A stretch of 64,000 nucleotides of DNA, from contig JANEZZ010000807.1 of assembly GCA_026122225.1 (NCBI GenBank), positions 1,133,496 to 1,197,495 of the forward strand, given 5' to 3'. Both the position numbers and the translations under genes were made by a program. This document shows, piece after piece, positions 1-8,561 of this stretch (its first letter is position 1; every line of letters starts with the position of its first letter). The DNA comes from Heloderma charlesbogerti. Taxonomy: Eukaryota; Chordata; Lepidosauria; Squamata; Helodermatidae. The notes under the pieces are model-generated. The model was not told where the DNA came from. It worked only from the letters and a program-made list of their open reading frames with translations, and did no database searches.

Positions 1-49
1 GAAAGGGCCTACGCACACACATGCACACAGGTGTGCACGCATGCGCCCA

Positions 50-93
<44 letters not shown>

Positions 94-636
94 AGAGGCC
101 CTGGCAGAATTGGACGCTGCTTGCTCTCACCCCAAGTCTCTGCACTGGCAAATACTCCCATCTTGCAGTGCCAGGAAGCAGGCTGCTCCAACCCAATCTA
201 TAGCTGCCTGCCTGAACCATCTATGAGCTCAACAGTGGAAACAGGCCTGCGGATGAAGGGGCTTATGTGACTGCCCAGGTATGCAGCCTGAACCACCCCC
301 GCCTTCAGGATGCTACAGCCTAGGAAGGGGGGAGGGGTCGCATTGCAAAGCCTCTCATTCTACGGCCCACAATACACAATTTCAGCAAAGGCAGCCCATT
401 TTCTCAATATAATGCTTATGGACTCTTGTTGGTTTGGCCCACAAACTCATGCCAACTCCCCCACAGATCAAGCCAACATGGGTAGGCACCTCGTTGCATA
501 AAGGGTGCAAATGTCTCCCCTCCTGACCATGCCTGCAAAAGTTAACAAAACGTGGCTTGTCTGAGCAGCCAGCCCCCTCTGGGTACCACAGACAGCAGAC
601 TGGCCTGTGTAAAGGCTTCCTTGGGTAGCAGCTGAC
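1..636. other. SHARPIN intron 2 (partial) with a CA microsatellite
   Basis: No exon was recognised here on either strand. Bases 48-91 are an almost pure (CA)n run that creates several meaningless open frames. The rest is ordinary intron-like sequence. Confidence 0.6.
48..91. repeat. (CA)n microsatellite
   Basis: About 20 CA units with a single early interruption, seen directly. Confidence 0.95.
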
Positions 637-811
637 CTCTGTGCACCTCCCGAAGGGAGCTGCTGATGACCATCCACCACTTCTGCGCCTCATGCTCATC
701 CTCAAAGTGAAACACAAGGGGGTCGTCTGGGCGGGCCAAGACCTTCAGCTCGTGGCACGTGGCAGTCTTCACCTCGTAGGAGATCTCTTTGAGGCTATAC
801 TCAACAAAGCT
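637..811 (-). CDS. SHARPIN: SHARPIN coding exon 2
   Basis: The acceptor is a pyrimidine tract plus CCCCCAG just above 811. The exon opens with SFVEYSLKEISYEV and ends at a GTCAGC donor (complement of 631-636). Its length of 175 bp leaves phase 1 for exon 3, which lies outside the window or was not recognised. It encodes the rest of the PH-like fold, with the motif EAQKWW. Confidence 0.85.
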
Positions 812-2092
812 CTGGGGGCAGAAGAGGGTCACTGGACCAGTGCAAAGTCAAACAGCCCAGTCCATTCCACTCGAGGCCTCCACAGTCAAGCTGCGGTCCC
901 CACCCCCCAGCCAGCAAAGTGGGTAAAATTGTATTTCCCAGGAGAGCCTTCTGAGCCTCCCTTGTCAGTGCTACGATAGTGAAAGCCCCCTGCCCCGGGT
1001 AGCTTAAGAGATCAGATCTCCAATAAAATGTGATGCCCGAGTGGGCTCTCTGTAGGGAAGAAACTTTCCACTACTCCTGAGGAGGAAAGGCAGCCCCTCC
1101 CTCCCTGGAATTCCACACACGGCAGCCAGTAGAACCCATGTGCCCTTTTCCCACCCCCCTCTCTCAGTTCTATCTGCCAAGAGCATCTCACAGTAACAAA
1201 GTTGAGCATCAGGCTGCTTACTGGAAAAAGGAAATGAAAGCCGGGGGGGGGGGATAAGAGGCACCGCTGGCATTCTACCTTCCCCAACCACTGCAAGCCC
1301 CCCCCCCCCCGCCACACAGAACTCAGCATCTAGTCCCCTGGTCTGGGACAGCTCAGGGCACTGGGGCTTGGGGCTAGCTGCTCTCTTCAGCCACAGACGC
1401 CATTGGAATGACGGCAATTTGACAACGGGGGGAAAATGGTTTTGTTTCAGCAGCCTGTGGGCTTGGCTTACGATCTGATCGAGGGCTAGCTGAAAAATCA
1501 GGGCCTACAGAAGGGGGAATCGGGACGGGCCTCGTCGACCTGTGGACGAGGGGGAACCGACGCCGTTCGGAGGGGGTTGGGCACGTCTCTCAACCACGGA
1601 CCGGTACCCGCCTGGCTCGCGGCGCTGCCTGGCGAAAGCAGAGCCTGCAGTCCCCCCTCCAGACCAGCCGGGAGGGAGCGGCCTCCCGGGGCCAAGGAGC
1701 CACCTGCAAGCCCCGCAGCGCCGCTCCACGGACTCGCCCTCCGTGGGCCTCCCCCGCCCGACCCGCGAAGCCGAGCTGGGAGGGCAAAGGGGGGCTCCCG
1801 CAAGAGGCCCACCGAGTCCCCCCTTTCATTGGAGCCGCAGGCCAGCAGCCTGGAGCCGCCCGGCCGCTCTCACCGGCTCGGGCCCCGAGTCCGGCCCGCC
1901 CCTCAGACCGAGACGGAAGCGCTCGGGGCCGGGGGCCGCGCTAAGCTGGAGCCGGAGCAGGCGCTGCGCTTCCCGGCCCGACGAAGACGGCAGAGGCGGC
2001 GCCGGCGGACGCGGCACCCAGGCCCGCGCCGAGGCCAGCACCGCCAGGCCGGGCGGAGCCGGCGCGGAGCTCAAGCCCGGCGCCGCCGCCAT
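637..2092 (-). CDS. SHARPIN: SHARPIN, 5' portion (coding exons 1 and 2), partial
   Basis: SHARPIN is a subunit of the linear ubiquitin chain assembly complex (LUBAC), with HOIP and HOIL-1, and supports NF-kB signalling in the cytoplasm. Two exons are visible, 1874-2092 and 637-811, read on the minus strand. They join in phase 0 and give about 131 residues. The conceptual protein resembles the N-terminal PH-like dimerisation domain of mammalian SHARPIN: an exon 1 segment with the pattern EAQ-LLRLQLS followed by ERFRLGL, then exon 2 with SYEVKTATCHEL and a HFEDEHEAQKW motif. The remaining exons (UBL and NZF domains) would lie left of base 1. The head-to-head arrangement with MAF1 matches human 8q24.3. 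The identification rests on remembered family similarity, gene order and consistent splice phase. Confidence 0.88.
812..1873 (-). other. SHARPIN intron 1
   Basis: This is the intron between the two SHARPIN exons. It contains a poly-G run near 1243-1252 and a poly-C run near 1300-1310. Its right half, from about 1520, is CpG-rich. I see no other gene. Confidence 0.7.
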
Positions 2093-2290
2093 CGAGCCGC
2101 CGCCGGAACCGGAAGCTGCCGCGGCGCTTCCGGCGCTTCAGCCGGCCGCCCGTCCCCCGGGAACTGCCGCCCGTCCCTGGGGTTCCGGCGCAGGCGCGGG
2201 AACGGGGCACCCGGGATGGTGCTTCTCAGTCGCCTTCAGCCCCAGCATCCAGGGGGCTGCCAGAGGCACAGTGGCTAGACCGGGGTGGCC
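1520..2290. promoter_or_regulatory. CpG island over SHARPIN exon 1
   Basis: A dense stretch of CpG dinucleotides and very high GC around and upstream of the SHARPIN start codon, as is typical of a housekeeping promoter. No TATA box is obvious. The long open frames on the opposite strand result from the GC content. Confidence 0.75.
1874..2092 (-). CDS. SHARPIN: SHARPIN coding exon 1
   Basis: The exon starts at the ATG whose complement is at 2090-2092 and runs 73 codons to a GTGAGA donor (complement of 1868-1873). It is Ala/Pro/Gly-rich, very high in GC and lies in a CpG island, as expected of a first exon. The start is the first ATG of this frame that leads into the conserved LLRLQLS segment. 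Confidence 0.82.
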
Positions 2291-2303
2291 CTCCCAATCT
2301 TTC

Positions 2304-2369
2304 GGCCTACAACTCCCATCAGCCCCAGCCAGCGCAGCCAATGCCGAGGGCTGATGGGAGTTGTGGGCC
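2304..2369. repeat. Short palindromic MITE-like repeat (hAT type) in the SHARPIN/MAF1 interval
   Basis: Two inverted arms, 2304-2325 and 2348-2369, differ at one position. They share the core ACAACTCCCATCAGCCC and its reverse complement. The same core recurs at 6816-6959, 27697-27790 and 29283-29335, so this is a dispersed family. The full copy at 6816-6959 ends in CAGGG-type termini, which suggests a non-autonomous hAT element. Confidence 0.7.
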
Positions 2370-2434
2370 AAAAAGAGTCTGGCGGGCAGACAGCAACGGG
2401 GCGGGGATTCAGGCGTGGCAGCGCAGGCCGGCTG

Positions 2435-2470
2435 ATGCCCTCCCTCCCTCCCTTCCTTCCTTCCTTCCTG
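2435..2470. repeat. (TTCC)n-rich low-complexity tract
   Basis: A run of CCCTCCCTCC followed by tandem TTCC units upstream of SHARPIN. Confidence 0.85.
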
Positions 2471-3430
2471 GGCGGCGGCGAGAGGCCCGCCTGCCGGGGA
2501 GCCGTACAGAGCGTCTCGACGGGCAGTGGCTCTCTGCGGGCTCCTTTCCTTTTGTTGGTTTATTTATCTAAAATATTTATTAATGTACCTTAATAATCAT
2601 AAAGATGCGGCGTCAGCAGGAGCATGGCCATGGATCGGAGGAGGATGAGGAGGGCCATGGTTCGGTGGCTCTTGCTTGGCACACAGAGTGTCAGGTCCGC
2701 TCCCCGGCGGGGCTAGGAGAGGCAGCCCCGGTCTGCGACCCCGGAGAGCCGCTGCTGGCACTCGGTGTCAACGATACTGGGCCAGATGGACCAGGCCAGG
2801 TCTGACCGGGTTGAAGGGGCTTCCCATGTTCCTGCACTCCACCCCATTCTGCCCACAGCTCCGCCCGGTTTTGGCTGATGCTTCGGCGCATTTTGGACGC
2901 CACCAAGTATTCCGCCGTAGTAGCCACCCAGGGCGATTCTGGGGTTTCGCTGGCACTGCGGGGCTTCCGCCACCGCCTCTAGCCCCCCAGCTGGCATCTC
3001 TTCAAGACGTAGGAAACTTCCCTGTCCTGAGTCAGAGCCGGAGTCCCACCTGGCCCAGCACTGCCGACACCGACTGGCCGCAGCGGCTCTCGGGGTTCCA
3101 GGCGGGAGTTTTCCCAGCCCCACCTGTGGATGCTACTGGGACCTTCCGCATGCAAAAAGAGGTGCTCTAACACGGCTACAGCTCCTCCCAAGGAGTGCGC
3201 CCGTTACGTGCACGGTTATGGCAGCTGGCACGGAGTGGTATTAATTACTGCAGCTGATGCTTTATTACAGTTTTGACAAATTGTTTTTAGTTTGCTATTA
3301 GTTACGCTGCGGTGATATTCTATGCTGGATTTTAATTATTTGCCTTCTGGGCTTCTCCGAACAGAGGCAGAATGTACATCACTTTTAAATACAATTCAAT
3401 AACGCCGCTTGCGCGTTTAGATACGGCTGG
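2471..3430. other. SHARPIN/MAF1 intergenic spacer
   Basis: Sequence between the two CpG-rich blocks, moderate to AT-rich at 3230-3420. Open frames here have no recognisable similarity or splice context, and I identify nothing specific. Confidence 0.5.
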
Positions 3431-3737
3431 GTAAAGCAGCTTAGGGAGGGTGGCCGCACAGCTCCCGCAGACGCTGGGGAAGCTCCTGCCTCGACCGGCT
3501 GTACAGGCAGGCGCCCCGGTCTGCCTCTCCCGGAACGCCGGGCCGTTGTCTGCACGGACCGCTGGGGATTTGCCAAAGCGCTTGCGCCGTAAGCCGCAGC
3601 ACCACGCCGCCCCCCGCGGCCCCGTCGGCCGGCAAGAGCCCCGCCCCCTCCGCAGGGGACGCGGCTGCGCCCACATTGAGTGACAGCCGCCCTCCGTCTT
3701 TGTCCCTCAGTCGGCCGAACAGCGCCCTTGACGCCGC

Positions 3738-3878
3738 AGCCAATCAGAGGGCGGCTGTAGCCCGACGGCGGGCCGATGCGGTTGATTAGCGTCAAGACTA
3801 GCCATTGGAATGCTCCAGTCCCGCCGATTGGCACCCTTCTCCGCCAATGGAAACTGGAAAGCTGGCGAGAGTCCAATC
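3738..3878. promoter_or_regulatory. Cluster of five CCAAT boxes (NF-Y-type)
   Basis: CCAAT occurs at 3740-3744, 3844-3848 and 3873-3877, and the inverted form ATTGG at 3804-3808 and 3827-3831. Multiple closely spaced CCAAT boxes upstream of a CpG-island start site are typical NF-Y targets. Binding itself is inferred. Confidence 0.7.
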
Positions 3879-3909
3879 ACTGCCCGCGCAGGGCGGACCT
3901 GCTCGCTCT

Positions 3910-4174
3910 TGTTGTCGTCCTCAGAGGAGTAGACCCTCGCGTCGCTCGCCAGGACCGGCGGCGGCGGCGCGATAAGCCGGCCACGTCGGCCCGACCAGTC
4001 GGGGCCATGTCGAGGCGAGCGGGGCCCCGGCGGGCCACTTGGAGGCGGCGGGCGGCGGCGGCGCAGGCGGCGGCGCCCGATTCGAGTCCCCTCCGGAGGC
4101 TGCGCCGGTCGACGGCGCTCGCCCCCTGAAGGAGCCGGCCTCGGGCCGGGAGGAGGAAGCGGCCCCCCTGGCAG
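3910..4174 (+). other. MAF1: Probable MAF1 non-coding exon 1 (5' UTR)
   Basis: The region just downstream of the CCAAT cluster ends at a good donor, CAG|GTCAGT (4172-4178). MAF1 exon 2 has its acceptor at 8419-8420 and begins with 58 untranslated bases, so an upstream untranslated exon is required. The left boundary is a guess. The exon contains a 40-codon upstream reading frame at 4007-4129. Confidence 0.5.
4007..4129 (+). other. Upstream ORF in the presumed MAF1 leader
   Basis: The ATG at 4007 (context GGGGCCATGT) opens 40 codons of Arg/Ala-rich peptide and closes at TGA 4127-4129, wholly within the presumed exon 1. The peptide itself looks like GC-driven sequence. Its possible interest is as a translational brake on MAF1. 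Confidence 0.4.
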
Positions 4175-5315
4175 GTCAGTAGCGCGCCGCCCGGGCCCGG
4201 CGGCGGCAGGACTGCGCCTCCCGGCGTGCCGCGCGCCAGAGCCGCCCTGCGAGCGCCTGCGGCCCTGGCGCGCGGCATCCTGGGAGCGGGAGTCTCCTGG
4301 CGGCCGGGCCTGCGCCAGGGCGTCTCCGCGGCGCGCGCGCCCTGGGCAGCGTAGCGCTCCCCCCTGCCGCGATGACAGCAGGATGGAGCCTCGCCCGGAG
4401 CGGCGGCGGCGGCCGCATCGCCACCCGCGTCCGGTGTGCCGCTTTTCCACGGCGATCCCTACTCAGAGCGGCCTCCGACAGCGTCAAAAAATGTACACGG
4501 GAGAATGTGACGTTTCCGAGTAAGAGTTACAAATCATAACAAGGACTGAACAGTCATATACATAACTCATAACTATGCCTTAGGAGTAAACAATCCCGTC
4601 GTCATACGTACGTCGAACAAAGGAGGAATAACCCCCTCTCGACAGTGAGCTTAACCGCAGGGCAGCAGCCTTTGTAGCTGAAGCCACTGAGGCTGTCAGC
4701 CAGGGCCGCTGGAATGAGCCAGGGAAGCCCGGAGCAGCCCCTGCAGGGCCTGCAGCAGACGCCCCTGCCCCGCCGCAGAAGCAGCAGCCTTTGCCTCAGA
4801 GCACAGAGTTCGAGATCTGGCAGGGCTGCTGGCGCCCCTGCAGCAGGGAATTTCCTTCCCTGTAACCGAACAGCTGCTTCAAGAGCTAGGTGTTGCTCTG
4901 TGGTGGTGGCGGGGTGCTGCTGCTGCTTTTAATGGCCCTGGCATGTCCTCTGGGGACTCCAGCAAGACCCAGCAGTACTAGGAACCCTCCTGACCGGTGG
5001 TGAGGCTGGGTGGCTGGCCAACACCACTGTTCCTGCAGAGACCAGGAGGCAACTTTGGCCAAACCGGGCTCCTCTGGAGGACTCCCCCCACCTCTTTTCT
5101 CTTTCCCTTCTGTTTTCATGCAGTGTCTGCCAATTCCCAATTGCCCATCCAGTCCTCTTGGCACTCCCCTGGACTTTTTGACATTAATTCTGTGTCAGTT
5201 TTCTGGCCCTGGGCTTCAAGCAGCCAACGAAAAGCAATCAAGGGGTTGAAATGGTTGAAAGCTCCTTGAGCAAAGCAGCATGCCAGACCCATTTGCGGGG
5301 CCACAGCTTTGAGTT

Positions 5316-5662
5316 TTTGACAGACAAAGGCAGTCCTCCTTCACACAGTGCATACTTGAACTATGGAATTTGCTACCATAAGATGTAGGGGCCACCAACT
5401 CGGACAGCTTTATAAGGGGATTAGACAGATTCATAGAGAAAAATGGCCACTGTCTATCAATAGCCACTATTCATGATGGCTATATACTGTCTCCAGTATT
5501 GGAGGCCTCTGTATGTCAGTTGCTGGGGAACACGAGCAGGAGGGGGCTCTTGTGCTTGAGTCTTGCTTGTGGGGTTCCCAGGGGCATCTGGTCAGCCATC
5601 ATGGGAACAGAATGCTGGACTAGAGAGGCCTTTGGTCTGGTTTCATCTTGTGTTCTTACGAA
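5316..5662 (+). mobile_element. L3/CR1-like LINE 3' end fragment
   Basis: It contains the 3' end signature of this family: a segment specifying removal of a residue block ending in TTAGACAGATTCAT, then GTTGCTGGGGAACACGAGC, then AATGCTGGACTAGA and a terminal TTCTTACG unit. A closely related copy lies at 63376-63551. Confidence 0.7.
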
Positions 5663-6815
5663 CTGCCAAAGAGCAGCAGCCATGTTGCTTCTTCAGGCCC
5701 CCTTCTTTTCCCCATAATGGCCAGGCACTGCTCTTCACACAGCTGCAGCTGATATCCATGGGGTTCTACAGGTGTGTGCAATCACAGGGTTGCTCCACAG
5801 CTGCTAAATGAAGGTCGATCCTCTTGCAGGAATCCTGGCTGATCTTTCAGCAGCCAGGGTTCCGTCCCAACCATAGGCAGCTTTGATGCCATCACAGGCT
5901 AGAACTTGGGCATGGACTCTTGCCATCTCTACAGCTTGGCTTCCATGTGGAAGGATCAAACCAGTATAATGAAAGATTTTTGCCTCAGGCTTTAACTAGC
6001 CTCTGCCAAAGTCAAAGGACTCTCCTTTTATTTATCCTTGGAGCACATACATTCATTGTTCTTTTATATATGTGTCAAAAGCAAAGCTATACCCTGGGCT
6101 CTAGTTCTTGTTTTTCTATTTGTGCTGACCTACATGGGGTTGGTGGACAGGATCATGGTAATTGCAGACCCAGGGAATATTTCCATGCAAAGAAGTGAGG
6201 CCTGCCTGCCAGCAACGCTCAGCGGGCTTGTGATGTTTCAGCTAGTGATCAGCAGCAGAATGCACCATCATGCTTCAGTGGCTCAGTGCTTTGAACAGCT
6301 TCCTCTGCCGAGCCACCCTCCCCATTGACTGCTCAATGAGAGGGTTCCCCCTCCCCCGTGTGCCTCCCTAGCCCAGAATGTCCTCTTTCTGAGTACTTCC
6401 TTCAGAGGAGCTCAGGGTATGTCCTATTTGGACCAAGGCTTGTACCCTCCAGCACAGACATCCCAGCTCTGATCCCAAAATCTGTTGCCACCCTCTAAAG
6501 GCCTGGCACACTTGACACAGAAAACCACCAACTTTATTCTTTTTCTTTTTTTAAAGAAGACTAGTCTGCTGCCCCTCTCCCAATGCCATGGAAAGGAATT
6601 CTGCTTCCCCGTCCCTTGGGGAATCCCATCCCCCTGTTTACCCTGGGGCTTAAACCATGGGTGCTGGCACCTAGAGATGTGGCAGACTTCCTGTTCCCAC
6701 CGAAGGTCCATATTGGCCTATTGATGTCTAATCAGCAGCTGGCAGAAGGAAATGCTGCTGCCATCATCTTGCAGGCACATCTGTAAGCTGTCCAGAAACC
6801 ACACACCCTTTACAC

Positions 6816-6959
6816 CAGGGATGGGGAATGTGCAGTCCATTGAATCCAGATGTTGTTGAACCACAACTCCCATCATCCCTCACTACTGGCCATCCTGGCT
6901 AGGGCTGATGGGAATTGCAGTCCACCAACACCTAGAGGACCATGTGTCCTCCACCCCTG
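6816..6959. mobile_element. Non-autonomous hAT-type MITE, full copy
   Basis: The 144-bp palindromic element starts CAGGGATGG and ends CCACCCCTG. The internal arms ACAACTCCCATCATCCC and GGGCTGATGGGAATTG face each other. The 8-bp flanks match at only 5 of 8 positions, so the target duplication is decayed. The hAT assignment is inferred from the CAGGG termini. Confidence 0.6.
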
Positions 6960-7564
6960 CTGTATTCTCTCCCTCTTACAGGGGTGAGGAGGGGGAAGAG
7001 CTGGGTTCATATTCTGGGAACAAAGTCTGATGCTGCTGTCCAGCTGTTTTTTCCAGGGCCCAAGTGCCTTTCAACCAGCCTCCCCTGGCTCATAGTGCCT
7101 CCCGATCCACTGGTTTCAAGCAGGATGCCTAGAGATTTGGAGTCACTCTACCAGTTTCGCCCACCCCCACCCCGGATGGAGGTTCTAAAGGTGCATCCTC
7201 AACACAGAGCCCTATCCTGGAAGAGTCCAAGGGCTTTGCTGATCAAGTTGAAGCAGTCTCCTCTAGTGCATGACTCAGGTCTGCACACTTTACTTGTCTT
7301 GGTAGGGAGGATTCTCTACTGAGGTCACACATGTCTCCTGCAGCTGCCCTGTCTGTGGTCTTAGAGCTTGGGGCAGATGCTGGGCTGCAGAGTGATGCTG
7401 CCCTTCATCTCTCTCAGAGCTTATCTTCCCTGGCATGTCCTTGGACCAGGGACCAAAGGCAGGAGGGAAGGGAGTGTTGTGTCCACTGCTTGTTTACAGA
7501 AGCTCTGGTTACAGCAGCCCTTCCAGGTATTGAGTTTTGAATTTTTATATTTCAATATAAAATA

Positions 7565-7676
7565 ACAATAACAATATTTTATATTGCTTTATCCTGCACC
7601 TTTTGGTTTAATTTTTGTGAAGCGCCGAGAGAGCTTTGGCTATTGGGCGGTATAGAAATGGAATAAATAAATAAAA
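7565..7676 (+). mobile_element. L2 LINE 3' end fragment
   Basis: It carries the L2-type tail: GAAGCGCCGAGAGAGCTTTGG, then ATTGGGCGGTATAGAAATG and an AATAAATAAATA tail. Confidence 0.75.
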
Positions 7677-8420
7677 TTGGGGGGGACTTCTGCTGGCCCA
7701 GGTGGTTCATGGTGGATTGGCTCAGATATCCCTTGAATCTAGTGCTCCCGTTTTCCCCACGGGCCAGCCCTGGACCCTTGCCGCAGGGGGAGAAGAGATC
7801 TGTGGCCCTGCCCTCTGGCTTGTTTGCAGAATCTGACCCTTGGAGGTATGCCATCCCTGAGCATGGGGGTTCCATGTCACTACTGTGGTCTGTAGCAACA
7901 CTGAGAGGGCAGCCCTCCTCCAGCAGAGCACAGCTCCTCCCACCCAGTCCCATGTTCTGACCAGTCTCAGAGGCACCTGGAAGGTGGCTGAGCTCGTGTG
8001 AAGTCTAGAATCAAAGACTGCTGCAGAGCTGGAGGAAATGGCAGGTGTTGTTGAGCACTTGGAAGTACTGTCAGTCCTCCAAGTTGGATGGTATCTGGGG
8101 AGCAGGGTGAGGATGGGAAAGCCCAGGTGTGAGCATTGCAGAGCGCCACCCCCTATACTCTGGGATGTTGACTGAAGGCTTGGAGAGTGGGGTGGCCATG
8201 TCCCTCTCTGGGTCAGTACTAGAAGATGCAGTGGGGGGGCTCCCTCCAGGGGTGACCCACCTTTCCAAGCCCCAGGAGGGCGCCGTTGTGCCTGCCTTTG
8301 GCTCCACTTTGAGTCTAGTGCCCCCTTGTGGAGCTCCCTGGGTGGTTGCAGAGCCCTTGTTGTCTGTTCCCAGAGCTGTTGGCATTGGCTGATGACCTCT
8401 TCTCTCTCCATCTCCTCCAG

Positions 8421-8561
8421 GAAGTTCAACATTATAGCTGTAGCACTGAGAACTGTTCTGGTGCCAGGAAGCACAACAATGAAGCTGTTGGAAAACTCCA
8501 GTTTTGAAGCCATAAACTCCCAGCTGACGGTGGAGACGGGAGACGCCCACATCATTGGCAG
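8421..8561 (+). CDS. MAF1: MAF1 exon 2 (first coding exon)
   Basis: The acceptor is CTCCTCCAG ending at 8420, followed by 58 untranslated bases and the ATG at 8479. There are 83 coding bases up to a GTGAGG donor at 8562. The start is fixed by the universally conserved MAF1 N-terminus. Confidence 0.95.

Larger units (their letters stand above)
3430..4480. promoter_or_regulatory. CpG island and presumed MAF1 promoter
   Basis: CpG-dense sequence that stops abruptly near 4480. It contains five CCAAT boxes (3740-3744, 3804-3808 inverted, 3827-3831 inverted, 3844-3848, 3873-3877) and the probable non-coding first exon of MAF1. There is no TATA box. Transcription may start near 3900-3960, but the start cannot be fixed from sequence. 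Confidence 0.7.
4175..8420 (+). other. MAF1 intron 1
   Basis: A 4.2-kb intron between the presumed leader exon and the exon with the start codon. It carries an L3-like LINE 3' end (5316-5662), a hAT-type MITE (6816-6959) and an L2 3' end (7565-7676). The block 4487-4650 changes abruptly from CpG island to AT-rich. No further exon was found. Confidence 0.5.

Noticed and set aside
21..270. Several overlapping His/Thr- or Val/Cys-rich ORFs
   Set aside because: They are translations of the (CA)n microsatellite.
1542..2354. 270-codon plus-strand ORF
   Set aside because: It is antisense to SHARPIN exon 1 in a CpG island, and its Pro/Arg/Ala content is what GC-rich DNA gives.
3707..4450. 247-codon minus-strand ORF
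   Set aside because: GC-driven open frame across the MAF1 promoter and leader, with no family resemblance.
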